The notes: generated by a model not told the origin, from the letters alone. A DNA stretch of 64,000 nucleotides from an uncultured Eubacteriales bacterium (GCA_900316455.1 ONCX01000025.1:1-64000), one strand, 5' to 3'; positions 50,263-59,713 are shown, numbered from the stretch's first letter. Numbers and translations: made by a program.

Positions 50263-51042
50263 TCAGTCTGAAATATTAATTCTTTCCACCGAAACGGTCT
50301 TGCCGCTTTTTTCGTCTATGGAAAACAACACGGCGTTGAGCATGCATTCGCCGTCAGCGTAATTCAGACGCACGGGCATTTTGGTTTTCATTTTTTCGAT
50401 GGCTGCGTCCGTTGAAACGCCTATCACGGAATTTATGGGACCTGTCATTCCAACGTCGGTGATGAATCCCGTGCCGCCCGGAAGTATCTGCTCGTCGGCG
50501 GTCTGCACATGAGTGTGCGTGCCGAAAACCGCGCTCACCCTGCCGTCGAGATAACAGGCGAGGGCGCGTTTTTCGGCTGTCGCCTCGGCGTGCATGTCCA
50601 TAATGATTATTTTTTCATCGACGCTCTCAAGAATCGCGTCGGACGTTACGAACGGGCAGTCCAGCACAGGCGTCATTCCAACGGTTCCCATCATATTGAC
50701 GACTCTTATACGCACCCGTCCGAGGTCTATCACGCCCGTACCCGTGCCGGGCGCCTTGTCGGGATAATTCGCGGGACGTATCACAGGTATGCCGTTATTC
50801 TCGTAGATGGGATAGCTCTCCTTGCGCTGGAAGGAATGATTGCCGGTCGTAATAAGATCCGCTCCGCAGTTGAGCAGGTAATTCGCCGAATCCGGAGTAA
50901 TGCCGTTTGTGTCGGCTGAATTCTCGCCGTTGACTATAACGGCGTCTATTTTTTTGATTTTTTTTATGGTGGGCAGACGTTTGTAAAGATACTTCATTCC
51001 CACAGTGCCTATTACGTCGCCTATGCAAAGAACGTTTATCAA
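50263..51042 (-). CDS. ymdB: YmdB-type metallophosphoesterase (TIGR00282)
   Basis: 259 residues, normal length. Metal-site motifs are in order: CIGDVIG (Asp), VIVNGENSADTNGIT (Asn/Glu), ITTGNHSFQRKE (Asn-His), IIMDMHAEATAEKRA and FGTHTHVQTADEQI (two His). YmdB hydrolyses 2',3'-cyclic nucleotides and influences biofilm and sporulation timing in Bacillus. The position after 'TTGNH' usually has V/T-W in relatives; here it is Ser-Phe. TTG 51042 is the start that matches the family N-terminus; its ribosome site is weak. Likely co-transcribed with the downstream lipoprotein gene. Confidence 0.9.
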   Translation of the reverse strand: MINVLCIGDVIGTVGMKYLYKRLPTIKKIKKIDAVIVNGENSADTNGITPDSANYLLNCGADLITTGNHSFQRKESYPIYENNGIPVIRPANYPDKAPGTGTGVIDLGRVRIRVVNMMGTVGMTPVLDCPFVTSDAILESVDEKIIIMDMHAEATAEKRALACYLDGRVSAVFGTHTHVQTADEQILPGGTGFITDVGMTGPINSVIGVSTDAAIEKMKTKMPVRLNYADGECMLNAVLFSIDEKSGKTVSVERINISD

Positions 51043-51284
51043 ATCAATTATCCACTCTTTCTGTTTTAAAATATTGTAAACGGGGTTAACTCTTTGTAAA
51101 TTTTATTAAGGGTTACGCTGAATAAAGGCGCAGCCGGAATTTCCTCAGCTCCCGCAGACGTTTGTTCTCAGAGCCTGTTCAGAATCTCTCCACACGCGTC
51201 CTGCTTGCATCTTTTCCGCCATATTTTTCCATAGTTAATCACACAAAGTATTGCCTGCGGTTTTGGCTGCCTTGGCGAAAAATT

Positions 51285-52106
51285 TTACGGCGCATGACGC
51301 ATGCTCTGAGAATCTAAACATGCTCTCAGATAATTGAGCGAAAGCTTTATTTCATCGGTCTCACGGAACGCGTCGTTGTACACCTCTATCGTCCAGAACG
51401 CGTTCTCATCGTCTCCGCTCATGACGCTGCGTATGGCGGCGAAATCCTCCGTTCCCCTGCCCGGGAGCATGCAGTCATGTTCGCGGTCGCAGTCGCTTAT
51501 ATGTACCGTTCTGATATGTCCGCTTATCGAGCGGGCGAATTCGACGGAATCAAAACCCGCTCTGCGCGCCTGCTTGTTGTCGAATGTAAAAAGCGCCTTG
51601 TCGCCAAGATAATCTATGAGCTTGCGGCAGAACTCCGGAGTCTGGGCTATGTGGGTGTAGACGTTTTCATGGAGCAGAGTCACGCCGTATTTCCTGCCGC
51701 ATTCAAAAATCATATTGTAGCGTTCGATGTACTCATCGTGAGATACCAAAACGCGGCTCTTGCCGATATTCGAGCCGCCGTGGAAGACAAGGTAATCCGC
51801 GCCGAGTTTCGCAGCCGTGTGAAACAGGCGCTTGTATATTTCAAGACCGTCGGCAAAGCGGCGTTCGTTGTAATCGGAAAAGAACATGGCGGATTCAAGC
51901 GCGCTGTAGAACGGGTGAACGGAATGGACCCACGCCCCGTAGTGACGGAGCATTTTCCGCATCTCCCTGATATAGCCGTCCGAAAGCTCGGAAAACGTAC
52001 TGAAATGCACCTCGAAGTGAGTTATTCCCGCCTCGGCAGCCGTGCGGAGAGCCTTCTCGGTTTCCGCCGGATAAAAGCAGGACGTGGAAATTCCGATTGT
52101 CGCCAT
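51285..52106 (-). CDS. Sugar phosphate isomerase/epimerase-like TIM-barrel protein
   Basis: 273 residues of the xylose-isomerase-like TIM barrel superfamily. Strand ends carry likely metal ligands: HFEVHFSTF, VHSVHPFY, YLVFHGGSN, LLHENVYTH, ALFTFDNKQARR, VHISDCDREHD and GRGTEDF. The family covers isomerases, epimerases and AP endonuclease-like enzymes; no substrate can be assigned. AGGAGG lies upstream of ATG 52106. The preceding 240-base gap to ymdB (51043-51284) holds no recognisable gene or hairpin. Confidence 0.78.
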   Translation of the reverse strand: MATIGISTSCFYPAETEKALRTAAEAGITHFEVHFSTFSELSDGYIREMRKMLRHYGAWVHSVHPFYSALESAMFFSDYNERRFADGLEIYKRLFHTAAKLGADYLVFHGGSNIGKSRVLVSHDEYIERYNMIFECGRKYGVTLLHENVYTHIAQTPEFCRKLIDYLGDKALFTFDNKQARRAGFDSVEFARSISGHIRTVHISDCDREHDCMLPGRGTEDFAAIRSVMSGDDENAFWTIEVYNDAFRETDEIKLSLNYLRACLDSQSMRHAP

Positions 52107-52238
52107 GCCGCTGAACCTCCTTATTTTGCGTAATTTGGCGGATTTTGATGTATTCTCAAAATCAATCGCATATGATAGAATAAAAACGCGGTTCGGATTG
52201 TATGAATCACATTATAAAATATTCAGGAGGATTAATCA

Positions 52239-52499
52239 ATGGAAAAAGACAAATTTTCTGAAAATTATTTTGAATTCGGTAAATACGCGAAAAAATATCT
52301 CCGCTTTGTAAGCGCGGCGTTTTTTGTATCGGGGATTATCTGCGCGGGGCTTTATCTGAACGCTTTCGGGTTCGTGGACAGAGTGAATTCCTACATACTT
52401 GCCGACGAATTCCTCCGCAGCATGATAAGAAGCACGGCTGCCGCCGCGATGCTTACCATGCTTATAGACCTGATGGAAAAGAAATACGGCGATCTGTAA
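52239..52499 (+). CDS. Small two-helix membrane protein, unknown
   Basis: 86 residues. Hydrophobic segments at about 22-44 (RFVSAAFFVSGIICAGLYL) and 62-80 (SMIRSTAAAAMLTMLIDLM) suggest two membrane passes, with charged ends. No family recognised. CAGGAGG lies 8 bases before ATG 52239. It precedes the large TPR gene by 128 bases on the same strand, so a link between them is possible but not shown. Confidence 0.6.
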   Translation: MEKDKFSENYFEFGKYAKKYLRFVSAAFFVSGIICAGLYLNAFGFVDRVNSYILADEFLRSMIRSTAAAAMLTMLIDLMEKKYGDL

Positions 52500-52627
52500 A
52501 CAAATAAAAAAATTCTTCGTGAACTATCCGGTGAAACGTCTTGTAATTTCAGTTGAAATATGCTATAATATTACTTCAGAAAATTATTAAGGGGAACACT
52601 CACAAACGGTGAGGGAGGGATTTTTCA

Positions 52628-55600
52628 ATGAAGAACAACGCAGGGAAAATCACAAAGCTGCTGAAAAAATTCGACAGCGTTTTCTCGCAGTGGATAGAAG
52701 AGAGTATTAAAAAAGAAAAAGCAAATTACAAAAAGCTCGAAAAAAAGATGAATTGCGCCGAAACGCTCTGCCGGAAGGCGGTCGCGCTCTGCCGTGAGGA
52801 CATGGCAGGGAATCCGTATGAGAGTGACGGTCTGTTTATCGGCTGTATTTTCCGGTTGAGCGATATTCTTATACGCCGCGGAAACGCGGATGAAGCGGCG
52901 GAGCTGCTTTCGGAGGTATGCGGGAAAGCAGATTCATACGGCAATTCCCCGATTCTGACGCGGTGCATGGGGCATTACGGCAGCATTCTCTGCGAAAGTG
53001 GAATGTATGACAATGCGGCGCGGATACTTGACGATATGCTGAACAGGGTCAAAGGCGAATTTGACGACGGCGGATATCCCAAAGCAAATATTCCGGACGG
53101 CGAATTCGCTTTGTGCAGGGGTCTTGGCAGCGCGGCACGCGCCTTCACCTATGCCCGCGAAGGAGACGGCTTTGCGCCCGAACGCTTTACGCTTCCTGTG
53201 GAAATTCTGGAGAAAATAGCGGAGAAGGGCGCTGACGCAGTCGGTGAAAATATCAAAAGGGCTGCCTATTACGCCGCAAGTCAGCAGCTCTTTCTGACCT
53301 GCTATGAGACGGTTCCGGGCGCGGACGTAAGAGAAGTTTTAAAATACGCGGAAAAATGCGAGAATTTCTGTGACAAAAGCAGCGGGAAGGATCTGTATTT
53401 TCCGGCTGCGACCCGTCTGAAGGCGCTTGCCTGTGCGCGTGACTGCCGTTTCGCGGATGCCGCGGAATTGTGCCGTCTGACGCTCGACCAATGTGCCGGA
53501 TACAGTGGCGAACAGACAAAAGACGTGTCTGGGAGCATTCAGAGCATAGCCGGCGACATGAATCTGCTGCTCGGCATACTCAATTACCGCGCCTCCAACA
53601 TAAGCGAATGCATACGCTGCTTCGGGGCAGCCATAGCGTCGTATGAGGCTGACGCCAAGGGCGTTCCGCTTTCCGACGCGGGTTACGCCGAGGCGGAGAC
53701 CGACATACTCTTCATGACAAGCGCCGAAAAGTGCGCCTTTGCATGCAAATTCACGGGACTTGCCAAATTCAGCGACAATGAGAAATATCCGCTTGACGAG
53801 TGTGTGCAGGTAATGCGCCGTGGCGTGGAGCTTCTTGAAACAGCCGGTTCCGACGAGCCTTACTTCATTCTCGCCGCCTCCGCCGAATATCATATTATCT
53901 CGCAGATGTGCGGCAGAGCCGGAGACAGCGATTCCGAAAAGAAATTTGACGAGATGAGCAGAAGCAGGGGATTCTGCGCGCTCGCCGACCTGCGGGAGAG
54001 ACTTTCCGACAGCGCGGAATACGCCAAGTATTACGAGCGCGTGGGATGCTGGAGACGCATGGCTCTGCGTTCGGGGCTTCTGGAGCTTTACGGGGATTAC
54101 ACCCGCTTTGCCATACTTCTAAGCGAACCGCCATATTCCCAGCCGGATCACAGGCGGCTTGCGCGGCTGAATTTTGATATGGGCGAATACAGCCGCGTTG
54201 TGGGAAAGAACGAGTCCGCCGTGGAATATTACTCTGAGGTCAGAAAGCATTCCTTTGACGGAGATGGCAGACCTTATTACGAGATGGGCGAGGGCAATAT
54301 TTTTGAATTTTCGCTTGTCGCCTCCGCGTCCTGTCTTGCGAAATGCGGAGAGATGGCAAAGGCCCGGAGGATATTCAGAGAGTACGTAGATCTGCACAGC
54401 GGAAGCGACGCTGAAAAAAGCGCCTTCAAGGTCAGAACCGCGGGGCTTTCACGCGACGTGGGTCTTGATCCCGCCGAATGCGCCGTATATATGCGCGAGG
54501 CTGCACAGGCTATGGAGGGTGAAGAGGGAGGTTCCATAGTCGCGGCGGAGCTTTACAATCAGGAGGGAATATGCTGGTACAACGCTTCCCCCATTACCGA
54601 TACGGACGGGACGGACGAACAGGACGAAAATGAAGCCGGGCGGCTCGGTAGGACGTTTGAGGCAAACGAGCTTCAGGCGTTTGAGAACGCGCTGAAAATA
54701 CTCGGCAAATGCGACGGCAAAACCGAAAAGGAAATGGATCTCAAGCCGTCGCTCCATTCAAATATCGGCGAGTGCTACATGAGACAGGAAAGGTACGACG
54801 TAGCACTGTGGCATTACAAAGAGGCTGTGGACGCGTTCGAGCGTTTGTTTGCTTCCGGATTTTTCATTGGAAAGTCAAAGAGCGAGCAGGAACCGTATAT
54901 TTTCCAGTACGGGCTTTGCTTCAAGACCATGGGGGATATATACAATGAGCTGAACGACAATTCCAATTGCGCCGAGGCGCTGACAAAGGCGATAGAGGTA
55001 ATGGAAAAAATGGACAATCCCGCCGCGAGAAACGAGCTTGCGGGGTGTCTGAACGCGCGCGGAGTGGTTAATTTCCGTCTGGGAGACTACAGGAAGAACG
55101 TCGAGGACGCAACTCGCGCCATCGCCATTAAAAAGGGCGAAGACGGCGGCGAGATCAACATGGCAATCATGCTCAAGAACCGTTCCGACGCGTACCGCGA
55201 GCTGGGCGACTTCAGATCCATGCAGTCCGATCTCAGCGAATCCATAGGTCTGCTTGACAAATCAAAGCTTCCGGACGAGCTGCTCGGTTCGTTCTACGGC
55301 TCGCACTGGTTTTCGATGGGAATATGTCAGGAGGGACTGAACAAAAACGGCAAGGCAGCCGACGCATACCGCAAGGCGGCGGGCTATATGGACAAAAGCC
55401 TTGAAATCGACGATTCGGGAGCCTATATGAAAGCGCTCTGCCATTTCCGCAGGGCTGTCTGTCTCTGCCGACGCGAGGAACAGGAGTATTACGGCGCTTT
55501 GTATGAATACGACAAGGCGATAAAGCTTCTCGAAAAGATGCCGGCTTCGGACGAGAAAAACGAGAATCTGCGGCAGCTGCTTACGTCGAGGGGAAGTCTT

Positions 55601-55687
55601 TACGAGGCGTTCCGGGAGATAGACCTTGCCCGCGCCGATTTTGTACGGGCGGAAAGCCTGCGCACATCAGGCGCACAGAGCGAATGA
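52628..55687 (+). CDS. Large TPR-repeat protein
   Basis: 1019 residues, no signal peptide or membrane helix, so cytoplasmic. Many degenerate tetratricopeptide repeats run through it. The clearest are in the C-terminal half, for example LHSNIGECYMRQERYDVALW, YNELNDNSNCAEALTKAIEV, LNARGVVNFRLGDYRKNVED and FRRAVCLCRREEQEYYGALY. The N-terminal half has similar A/L/Y spacing (DILIRRGNADEAAELLSEV). TPR arrays are scaffolds for protein binding. No enzyme domain is seen. GTGAGGGAGGG lies upstream of ATG 52628, next to a small CTCAC/GTGAG hairpin at about 52599-52614. Confidence 0.72.
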   Translation: MKNNAGKITKLLKKFDSVFSQWIEESIKKEKANYKKLEKKMNCAETLCRKAVALCREDMAGNPYESDGLFIGCIFRLSDILIRRGNADEAAELLSEVCGKADSYGNSPILTRCMGHYGSILCESGMYDNAARILDDMLNRVKGEFDDGGYPKANIPDGEFALCRGLGSAARAFTYAREGDGFAPERFTLPVEILEKIAEKGADAVGENIKRAAYYAASQQLFLTCYETVPGADVREVLKYAEKCENFCDKSSGKDLYFPAATRLKALACARDCRFADAAELCRLTLDQCAGYSGEQTKDVSGSIQSIAGDMNLLLGILNYRASNISECIRCFGAAIASYEADAKGVPLSDAGYAEAETDILFMTSAEKCAFACKFTGLAKFSDNEKYPLDECVQVMRRGVELLETAGSDEPYFILAASAEYHIISQMCGRAGDSDSEKKFDEMSRSRGFCALADLRERLSDSAEYAKYYERVGCWRRMALRSGLLELYGDYTRFAILLSEPPYSQPDHRRLARLNFDMGEYSRVVGKNESAVEYYSEVRKHSFDGDGRPYYEMGEGNIFEFSLVASASCLAKCGEMAKARRIFREYVDLHSGSDAEKSAFKVRTAGLSRDVGLDPAECAVYMREAAQAMEGEEGGSIVAAELYNQEGICWYNASPITDTDGTDEQDENEAGRLGRTFEANELQAFENALKILGKCDGKTEKEMDLKPSLHSNIGECYMRQERYDVALWHYKEAVDAFERLFASGFFIGKSKSEQEPYIFQYGLCFKTMGDIYNELNDNSNCAEALTKAIEVMEKMDNPAARNELAGCLNARGVVNFRLGDYRKNVEDATRAIAIKKGEDGGEINMAIMLKNRSDAYRELGDFRSMQSDLSESIGLLDKSKLPDELLGSFYGSHWFSMGICQEGLNKNGKAADAYRKAAGYMDKSLEIDDSGAYMKALCHFRRAVCLCRREEQEYYGALYEYDKAIKLLEKMPASDEKNENLRQLLTSRGSLYEAFREIDLARADFVRAESLRTSGAQSE

Positions 55688-55726
55688 AAAACGTTAACAT
55701 GCCGCTGCTATCAGCGTAATAATCAA

Positions 55727-55775
55727 CAGCCCCGACGGACGGAGAGCATAAAGCATTCCGCAGCCGTCGGGGCTG
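55727..55775. terminator. Hairpin between the TPR gene and the Cys-rich peptide gene
   Basis: CAGCCCCGACGG pairs with CCGTCGGGGCTG. The stem is 12 perfect pairs, with AT-rich but not T-only flanks; probably shared by the two convergent genes. Confidence 0.65.
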
Positions 55776-55814
55776 AATTATTATTTCGGGTTTATCGCGG
55801 GAGAGATCGAGGGC

Positions 55815-55982
55815 TTATCTGCAGCCGCAGCCACAGCCGCAGCCGCCGCAAATGCTGTCATTGCTGCCCATGTTGCCGTTGCAGCCGCAGCCGCAGTCGC
55901 TGTCATTGTCCTGGAAGAGAACCAGGATTATGAGCAGGATAATGATCCATGTGCAGGAAGAACCACCGAAGAAGTTGCTCAT
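55815..55982 (-). CDS. 55-residue membrane peptide with Cys-Gly-rich tail
   Basis: A small gene read on the minus strand from ATG 55980-55982 to TAA 55815-55817. A perfect AGGAGGT site lies upstream (complement of about 55991-55997). The peptide starts MSNFFGGSSCTW, then one hydrophobic helix (IIILLIILVLF), and ends in an acidic then Cys/Gly-rich tail (DCGCGCNGN and CGGCGCGCGCR). It has nine cysteines, eight of them after the helix. The tail could bind metal or form disulfides; this is inference. It is somewhat like the short Gly-rich spore proteins (YjcZ type) in layout, but no match is claimed. It follows the DUF3298 lipoprotein gene by six bases. Confidence 0.72.
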   Translation of the reverse strand: MSNFFGGSSCTWIIILLIILVLFQDNDSDCGCGCNGNMGSNDSICGGCGCGCGCR

Positions 55983-55988
55983 AGCGTT

Positions 55989-57584
55989 TTACCTCCTTTT
56001 CTTGATTTCACTACATAATATGCAGCGACCCAATTTGACTGAATAATCCTGCTCATTCAGACCGAGGGTCTTCATTATGAAATCTGAAAGCTCATCGTCG
56101 GAAAGATCATAAGAAAAAGTGAAGGATTCCTGACCCAAAGCAAAACCGTCGATATTCGGGAGAAGCTGTTCCGTCAGAGAAGCAAGCTGTTCGTCTGTCA
56201 GCGAGATGCCGGAGCTGCTTTCGTTAACTGACCGTTTGACGTTTTCCGGAATAGCCCTGATCAGCAGTTCATCTGCCTTCTCAGGGTCATTGAAGAGCGA
56301 ATCGAGCGCAACGGTATTGCCGTCACGGTCAAAGCAGTACGCCGTGTTGTAGACAACGGTCAGATATTCGGGGTCGGGGTTTGCCGCCGTCCAGGCGTCG
56401 TCGCTTCCCGCCGTGTAATCCGCATGCCTTGTGAAGCTGTAGTAGCCGCTCGTTCTGGCGTTGGAGGGGTAGGTGTAAACCGTGCGCGATAATGTGATGT
56501 TTTTCTTTTTCTTTCCTAATTTCTTAGCCGCCCTGCTTTTTATTTTATTGACGCTTATCGGGATTTGCTTCTCATCGTAAGTAATGGATTCAACCTGCCT
56601 GAGAACAGCGTCGGGCGTATTGTCGAGGTATTTGTATCTCAGGTAAAACGTGTTCTGGCTGCCGGAATTGTCGATGCGTTCATTTGAATTGTTGCCGAAA
56701 TCACTTACAAAGAAGCAGTCTGTTTTTTTATTACTGTAAAGATCGGAGAGCGATTCTCCCGCAACGCGGTAATTTGTGAACGCGCTGCCAAGGTTGCCGG
56801 AATCGAGCGTCAGCAAACAGGAGCAGTATGCGGTGTAGAATTCCGGAGTTTCGTAATCGAAATAAAGACGGATATCGCCGTCTTCCGACAGGAGGAATTT
56901 CTGCTGCGGTTTAATGCCCTTGAACGGCGCAACGGTAATCAGATCACAATGCTCCCCATATTCGGTTTGTTCGCCGTCAAATCCGGCAGTCAGCAGACAT
57001 CTGTCGATTTCACGGTTAATGAGTTCCATGTAATTTGCTTCCGGCTTAAACAAATCCCGCAGCGTAAGTTCCTCGCCGGTGGATAAATCAAACGTCATCG
57101 GCATGTCATAGGAATACACGAAATCGTTGGAATTATCCTCAGCTGAAAACCAGACGTAACATGACGCGCTTACGCTGAGAATGTTATTGCTGTTGAATAC
57201 AGGAAAGAAATAAACGTGATATGCTCTTTTCATGCTGCCGTACTGCTTCATTTTCAGGGATATTCCGCGGTAGGACGGCAGGAATTCCATACGGCACATT
57301 TTCTCAGAGAGGCTTTCTATTCTGCGGTTTATTTTCTTCTGAATTTCTTTGTTCTCAAGCCCGTCGATTTCAAAATATTTCGCCGAACAGCCTTCGGGCG
57401 CTTCCGCTTGGATGCTGCGTAATGATAAGTTGTTTTTTATAAGTATGCCTTTTTCAAAGAGACGGCGGTATTTTTCCGCTGTCTGATTTGTTTCATGACC
57501 GCTGCCGCCGCACCCTGTAATGCAGCAGAGAAGCAGCGCGCATACCGTGAGCAGGCTGATGAATTTACATGCGGTTCGCGACAT
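55989..57584 (-). CDS. Lipoprotein with DUF3298-like domain
   Basis: 531 residues. A lipoprotein signal ends in CITGCGG, so it should sit on the outer membrane face. Residues about 60-235 resemble the PdaC/DUF4163-DUF3298 module: EIDGLENKEIQKKINRRIESL and TFDLSTGEELTLRDLFKPEA. A second similar block follows in the C-terminal half (NTVALDSLFNDPEKADELLI). Function unknown; relatives occur beside cell-wall enzymes. ATG 57584 has GAGGAG upstream, and the gene overlaps the end of the PstS-like gene by 20 bases, implying translational coupling. Confidence 0.78.
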   Translation of the reverse strand: MSRTACKFISLLTVCALLLCCITGCGGSGHETNQTAEKYRRLFEKGILIKNNLSLRSIQAEAPEGCSAKYFEIDGLENKEIQKKINRRIESLSEKMCRMEFLPSYRGISLKMKQYGSMKRAYHVYFFPVFNSNNILSVSASCYVWFSAEDNSNDFVYSYDMPMTFDLSTGEELTLRDLFKPEANYMELINREIDRCLLTAGFDGEQTEYGEHCDLITVAPFKGIKPQQKFLLSEDGDIRLYFDYETPEFYTAYCSCLLTLDSGNLGSAFTNYRVAGESLSDLYSNKKTDCFFVSDFGNNSNERIDNSGSQNTFYLRYKYLDNTPDAVLRQVESITYDEKQIPISVNKIKSRAAKKLGKKKKNITLSRTVYTYPSNARTSGYYSFTRHADYTAGSDDAWTAANPDPEYLTVVYNTAYCFDRDGNTVALDSLFNDPEKADELLIRAIPENVKRSVNESSSGISLTDEQLASLTEQLLPNIDGFALGQESFTFSYDLSDDELSDFIMKTLGLNEQDYSVKLGRCILCSEIKKRR

Positions 57585-58491
57585 ATCCGTTCTCCTCCGC
57601 TAATTTCGCGCCTTCCTCGCTCTGACACCACGCGATGATCTTCCGCACCATGCTGTCCTCCGGCGTATCGTCGCGTATGACGATCTGAGACTGGTTGATC
57701 ATGGGATAGCTGCCGTCCGAAATGGTTTTGTCGGATGGAATAACTCCGTCCACGCCCAGCAGCTTGATCTGGTCGGTGTAGTGCATGCTCGACACGTAAT
57801 AATAGTAGGAATAGCCGATAGCGCCCTTTGAATTTTCATAGTGCGCCACAGCGTCCACGATCTCGCCCATGTCTCCGATGGCAAGCTCAGTGGGAGCCTT
57901 CATGACAGCCGCCTTCGGCAGCAGGAAGCGGTAAAGTCCGGTCTGGCTGCCGGAGCCTTCGTTGCGCTGGTAAGGAATTATTTCCACGTCGTCGCCGCCA
58001 AGCTCCTTCCAGTTTTTGATCTTGCCGCGGTAGATGTCCTGAAGCTGTTTCTTTGTAAGGCTTTTCACCGGATTGTCCTTATTCACAAAGAACACGAAGC
58101 CGCCGTTGAGAATGGTGTGGTATTCAAAGGTCACGCCGGCTTCCTTGGCGGTCTGCACCTGTTCGTCGGAGGGCATGGCGCAGAATATCATATCGACCGT
58201 GCCGTCGGTGAGATTCTGATAAGCCGAAGGGGTATTGTTGCAGAGTACGAGAGTGCGGGCTTCCTCTATGTCCACATCAAGCAGCTTCGCAGTCATGGCT
58301 TCATAGTAGGGAGCGAGCGCGAGCGCGCCGTCGATGACCGGCAGCTCGTCCTTTGTAAGAGTCAGCGAAGGGCTCTCGTCCGACGGGCTTACGGGTTTCT
58401 CCTCATTATTGCCGCCGCATGCGGTGATTGAAATTGCCATAAGCAGCGAGAGAGCGAGACATAGGATTCTTTTGGTTGTGGCTTTTTTCAT
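57565..58491 (-). CDS. PstS-like phosphate/anion-binding lipoprotein
   Basis: About 308 residues. A lipoprotein signal with lipobox ITACGG is followed by the phosphate-binding-protein (PBP-like) fold: SLTLTKDELPVIDGA..., FVNKDNPVKSLTKKQLQDIY, then GKIKNWKELGGDDVEIIPY and QRNEGSGSQTG (the anion-binding loop). It keeps the PstS ligand pattern but no pstC, pstA or pstB genes are adjacent; instead a DUF3298 lipoprotein overlaps it. It may be a sensor or binding protein rather than a transporter part. AAGGAAA lies upstream of ATG 58491. Confidence 0.85.
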   Translation of the reverse strand: MKKATTKRILCLALSLLMAISITACGGNNEEKPVSPSDESPSLTLTKDELPVIDGALALAPYYEAMTAKLLDVDIEEARTLVLCNNTPSAYQNLTDGTVDMIFCAMPSDEQVQTAKEAGVTFEYHTILNGGFVFFVNKDNPVKSLTKKQLQDIYRGKIKNWKELGGDDVEIIPYQRNEGSGSQTGLYRFLLPKAAVMKAPTELAIGDMGEIVDAVAHYENSKGAIGYSYYYYVSSMHYTDQIKLLGVDGVIPSDKTISDGSYPMINQSQIVIRDDTPEDSMVRKIIAWCQSEEGAKLAEENGYVANRM

Positions 58492-58626
58492 GGTTGATTT
58501 CCTTTCCGTAAATGATATTTTACCGCTCTGCGCGGTTATAAATAAGATAAAAGAAAACAATTCTTTACGCTGTTCCGGTCAATGCCATACAAGCTCAGGT
58601 TTGTTTCAGTTTACACGCCGTTTTCA

Positions 58627-59529
58627 TCATATTGAACTCACCCCGCACAGCGCCGCCATGTCTTCCGGCAGCGGAACCGAAAAACGCATTTTTTCGCCCG
58701 TGATGGGGTGGCGGAAGTCAAGCTGCCCGCAGTGGAGCGCCTGACGGCTGATCAGCTCGCGGGAGCCGCCGTACATATCGTCGCCCGCGAGCGGCATTCC
58801 GAGAGAGGAAAAATGCACGCGTATCTGATGTGTGCGTCCGGTTTCGAGGTGAATTTCAAGAAACGTCAGGTCGTAGCTGTTTCCGCTCGGGGCGGTGACG
58901 GAAAGATTCCTCACGGCTCGCCAGTGCGTGACGGCTCTAATGCCGCCTTCGCCTACCTCGCGCTGTATGCCGTGTCCCTCCATAATACGGATAGGCGCGT
59001 CGATTGTGCCGTTTCCCGTGAGGGTTCCCTGACATATCGCGTAGTAAATCTTTTCGGTGTGTCCGTGCAGAAGCGAGGCTGCGTGGCTGTTTTTTGCTGT
59101 CAGCACAAGACCGCTGGTGTCGCGGTCGAGACGGTTTATCACGCGGAAAGCGGAATTCGGCTCTCCGGCGGCAATGAGATGCGCGGAGAACGCGTTTGCC
59201 AGAGTGTCCGCGACATGCTCGCGTGCCGGGTGAACAGGCATTCCGGACGGCTTGTTGATGACGGCGATATGCCCGTCCTCGTAGATAATATTGATGGGAA
59301 TTTCGACAGGCATTGTGGGATTTTCGTCCTCCGGAATATTGAGTCTCACAATATCGCCGCCGTGAAGCGGGTCGATTGTGCGTATATGAATTCCGTTGGA
59401 AGTGATTCCCAAAGGCACTCGCTTTAGCTTCTTGATAAGGCGGTAAGAAACCCCGCATTTTGCGCGGAGGAAGTTGTATACCGAAATTCCGTCGTTTTCC
59501 GGCGGCACGACAAATATTAAAGCAGGCAT
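58627..59529 (-). CDS. RluA/RluD-type RNA pseudouridine synthase
   Basis: 300 residues. An N-terminal S4-like RNA-binding part (VYNFLRAKCGVSYRLIKKLK) is followed by the catalytic domain with VINRLDRDTSGLVL (catalytic Asp135), the EIHLETGRTHQIRVHF block and MPLAGDDMYGG. It isomerises uridine in structured RNA, probably rRNA; the exact site is unknown. It is longer than the paralogue at 2137-2799 because of the S4-like part. The ribosome site before ATG 59529 is weak. Confidence 0.9.
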   Translation of the reverse strand: MPALIFVVPPENDGISVYNFLRAKCGVSYRLIKKLKRVPLGITSNGIHIRTIDPLHGGDIVRLNIPEDENPTMPVEIPINIIYEDGHIAVINKPSGMPVHPAREHVADTLANAFSAHLIAAGEPNSAFRVINRLDRDTSGLVLTAKNSHAASLLHGHTEKIYYAICQGTLTGNGTIDAPIRIMEGHGIQREVGEGGIRAVTHWRAVRNLSVTAPSGNSYDLTFLEIHLETGRTHQIRVHFSSLGMPLAGDDMYGGSRELISRQALHCGQLDFRHPITGEKMRFSVPLPEDMAALCGVSSI

Positions 59530-59713
59530 TTTGGCGCATCACCCTGAATCTTTACTGTTATTTTTATTATATTGTAGTCTGTTATTTTTGAAATTATATG
59601 ACCGCAATTAAAATAAAAATATAAAATATTCCATAATCCGCTTGTATTTCTGAACTGAATAGTATATAATTTACAAGGAAAATGATATTTTATCACAAAA
59701 GGAGTTTTTTCAG

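Noticed and set aside
52590..52627. Riboswitch before the TPR gene
   Set aside because: Only a five-pair CTCAC/GTGAG hairpin is present, with no conserved aptamer core.
55818..55890. GCAGCC-type microsatellite
   Set aside because: It is explained by alternating Cys-Gly codons of the 55-residue peptide on the minus strand.
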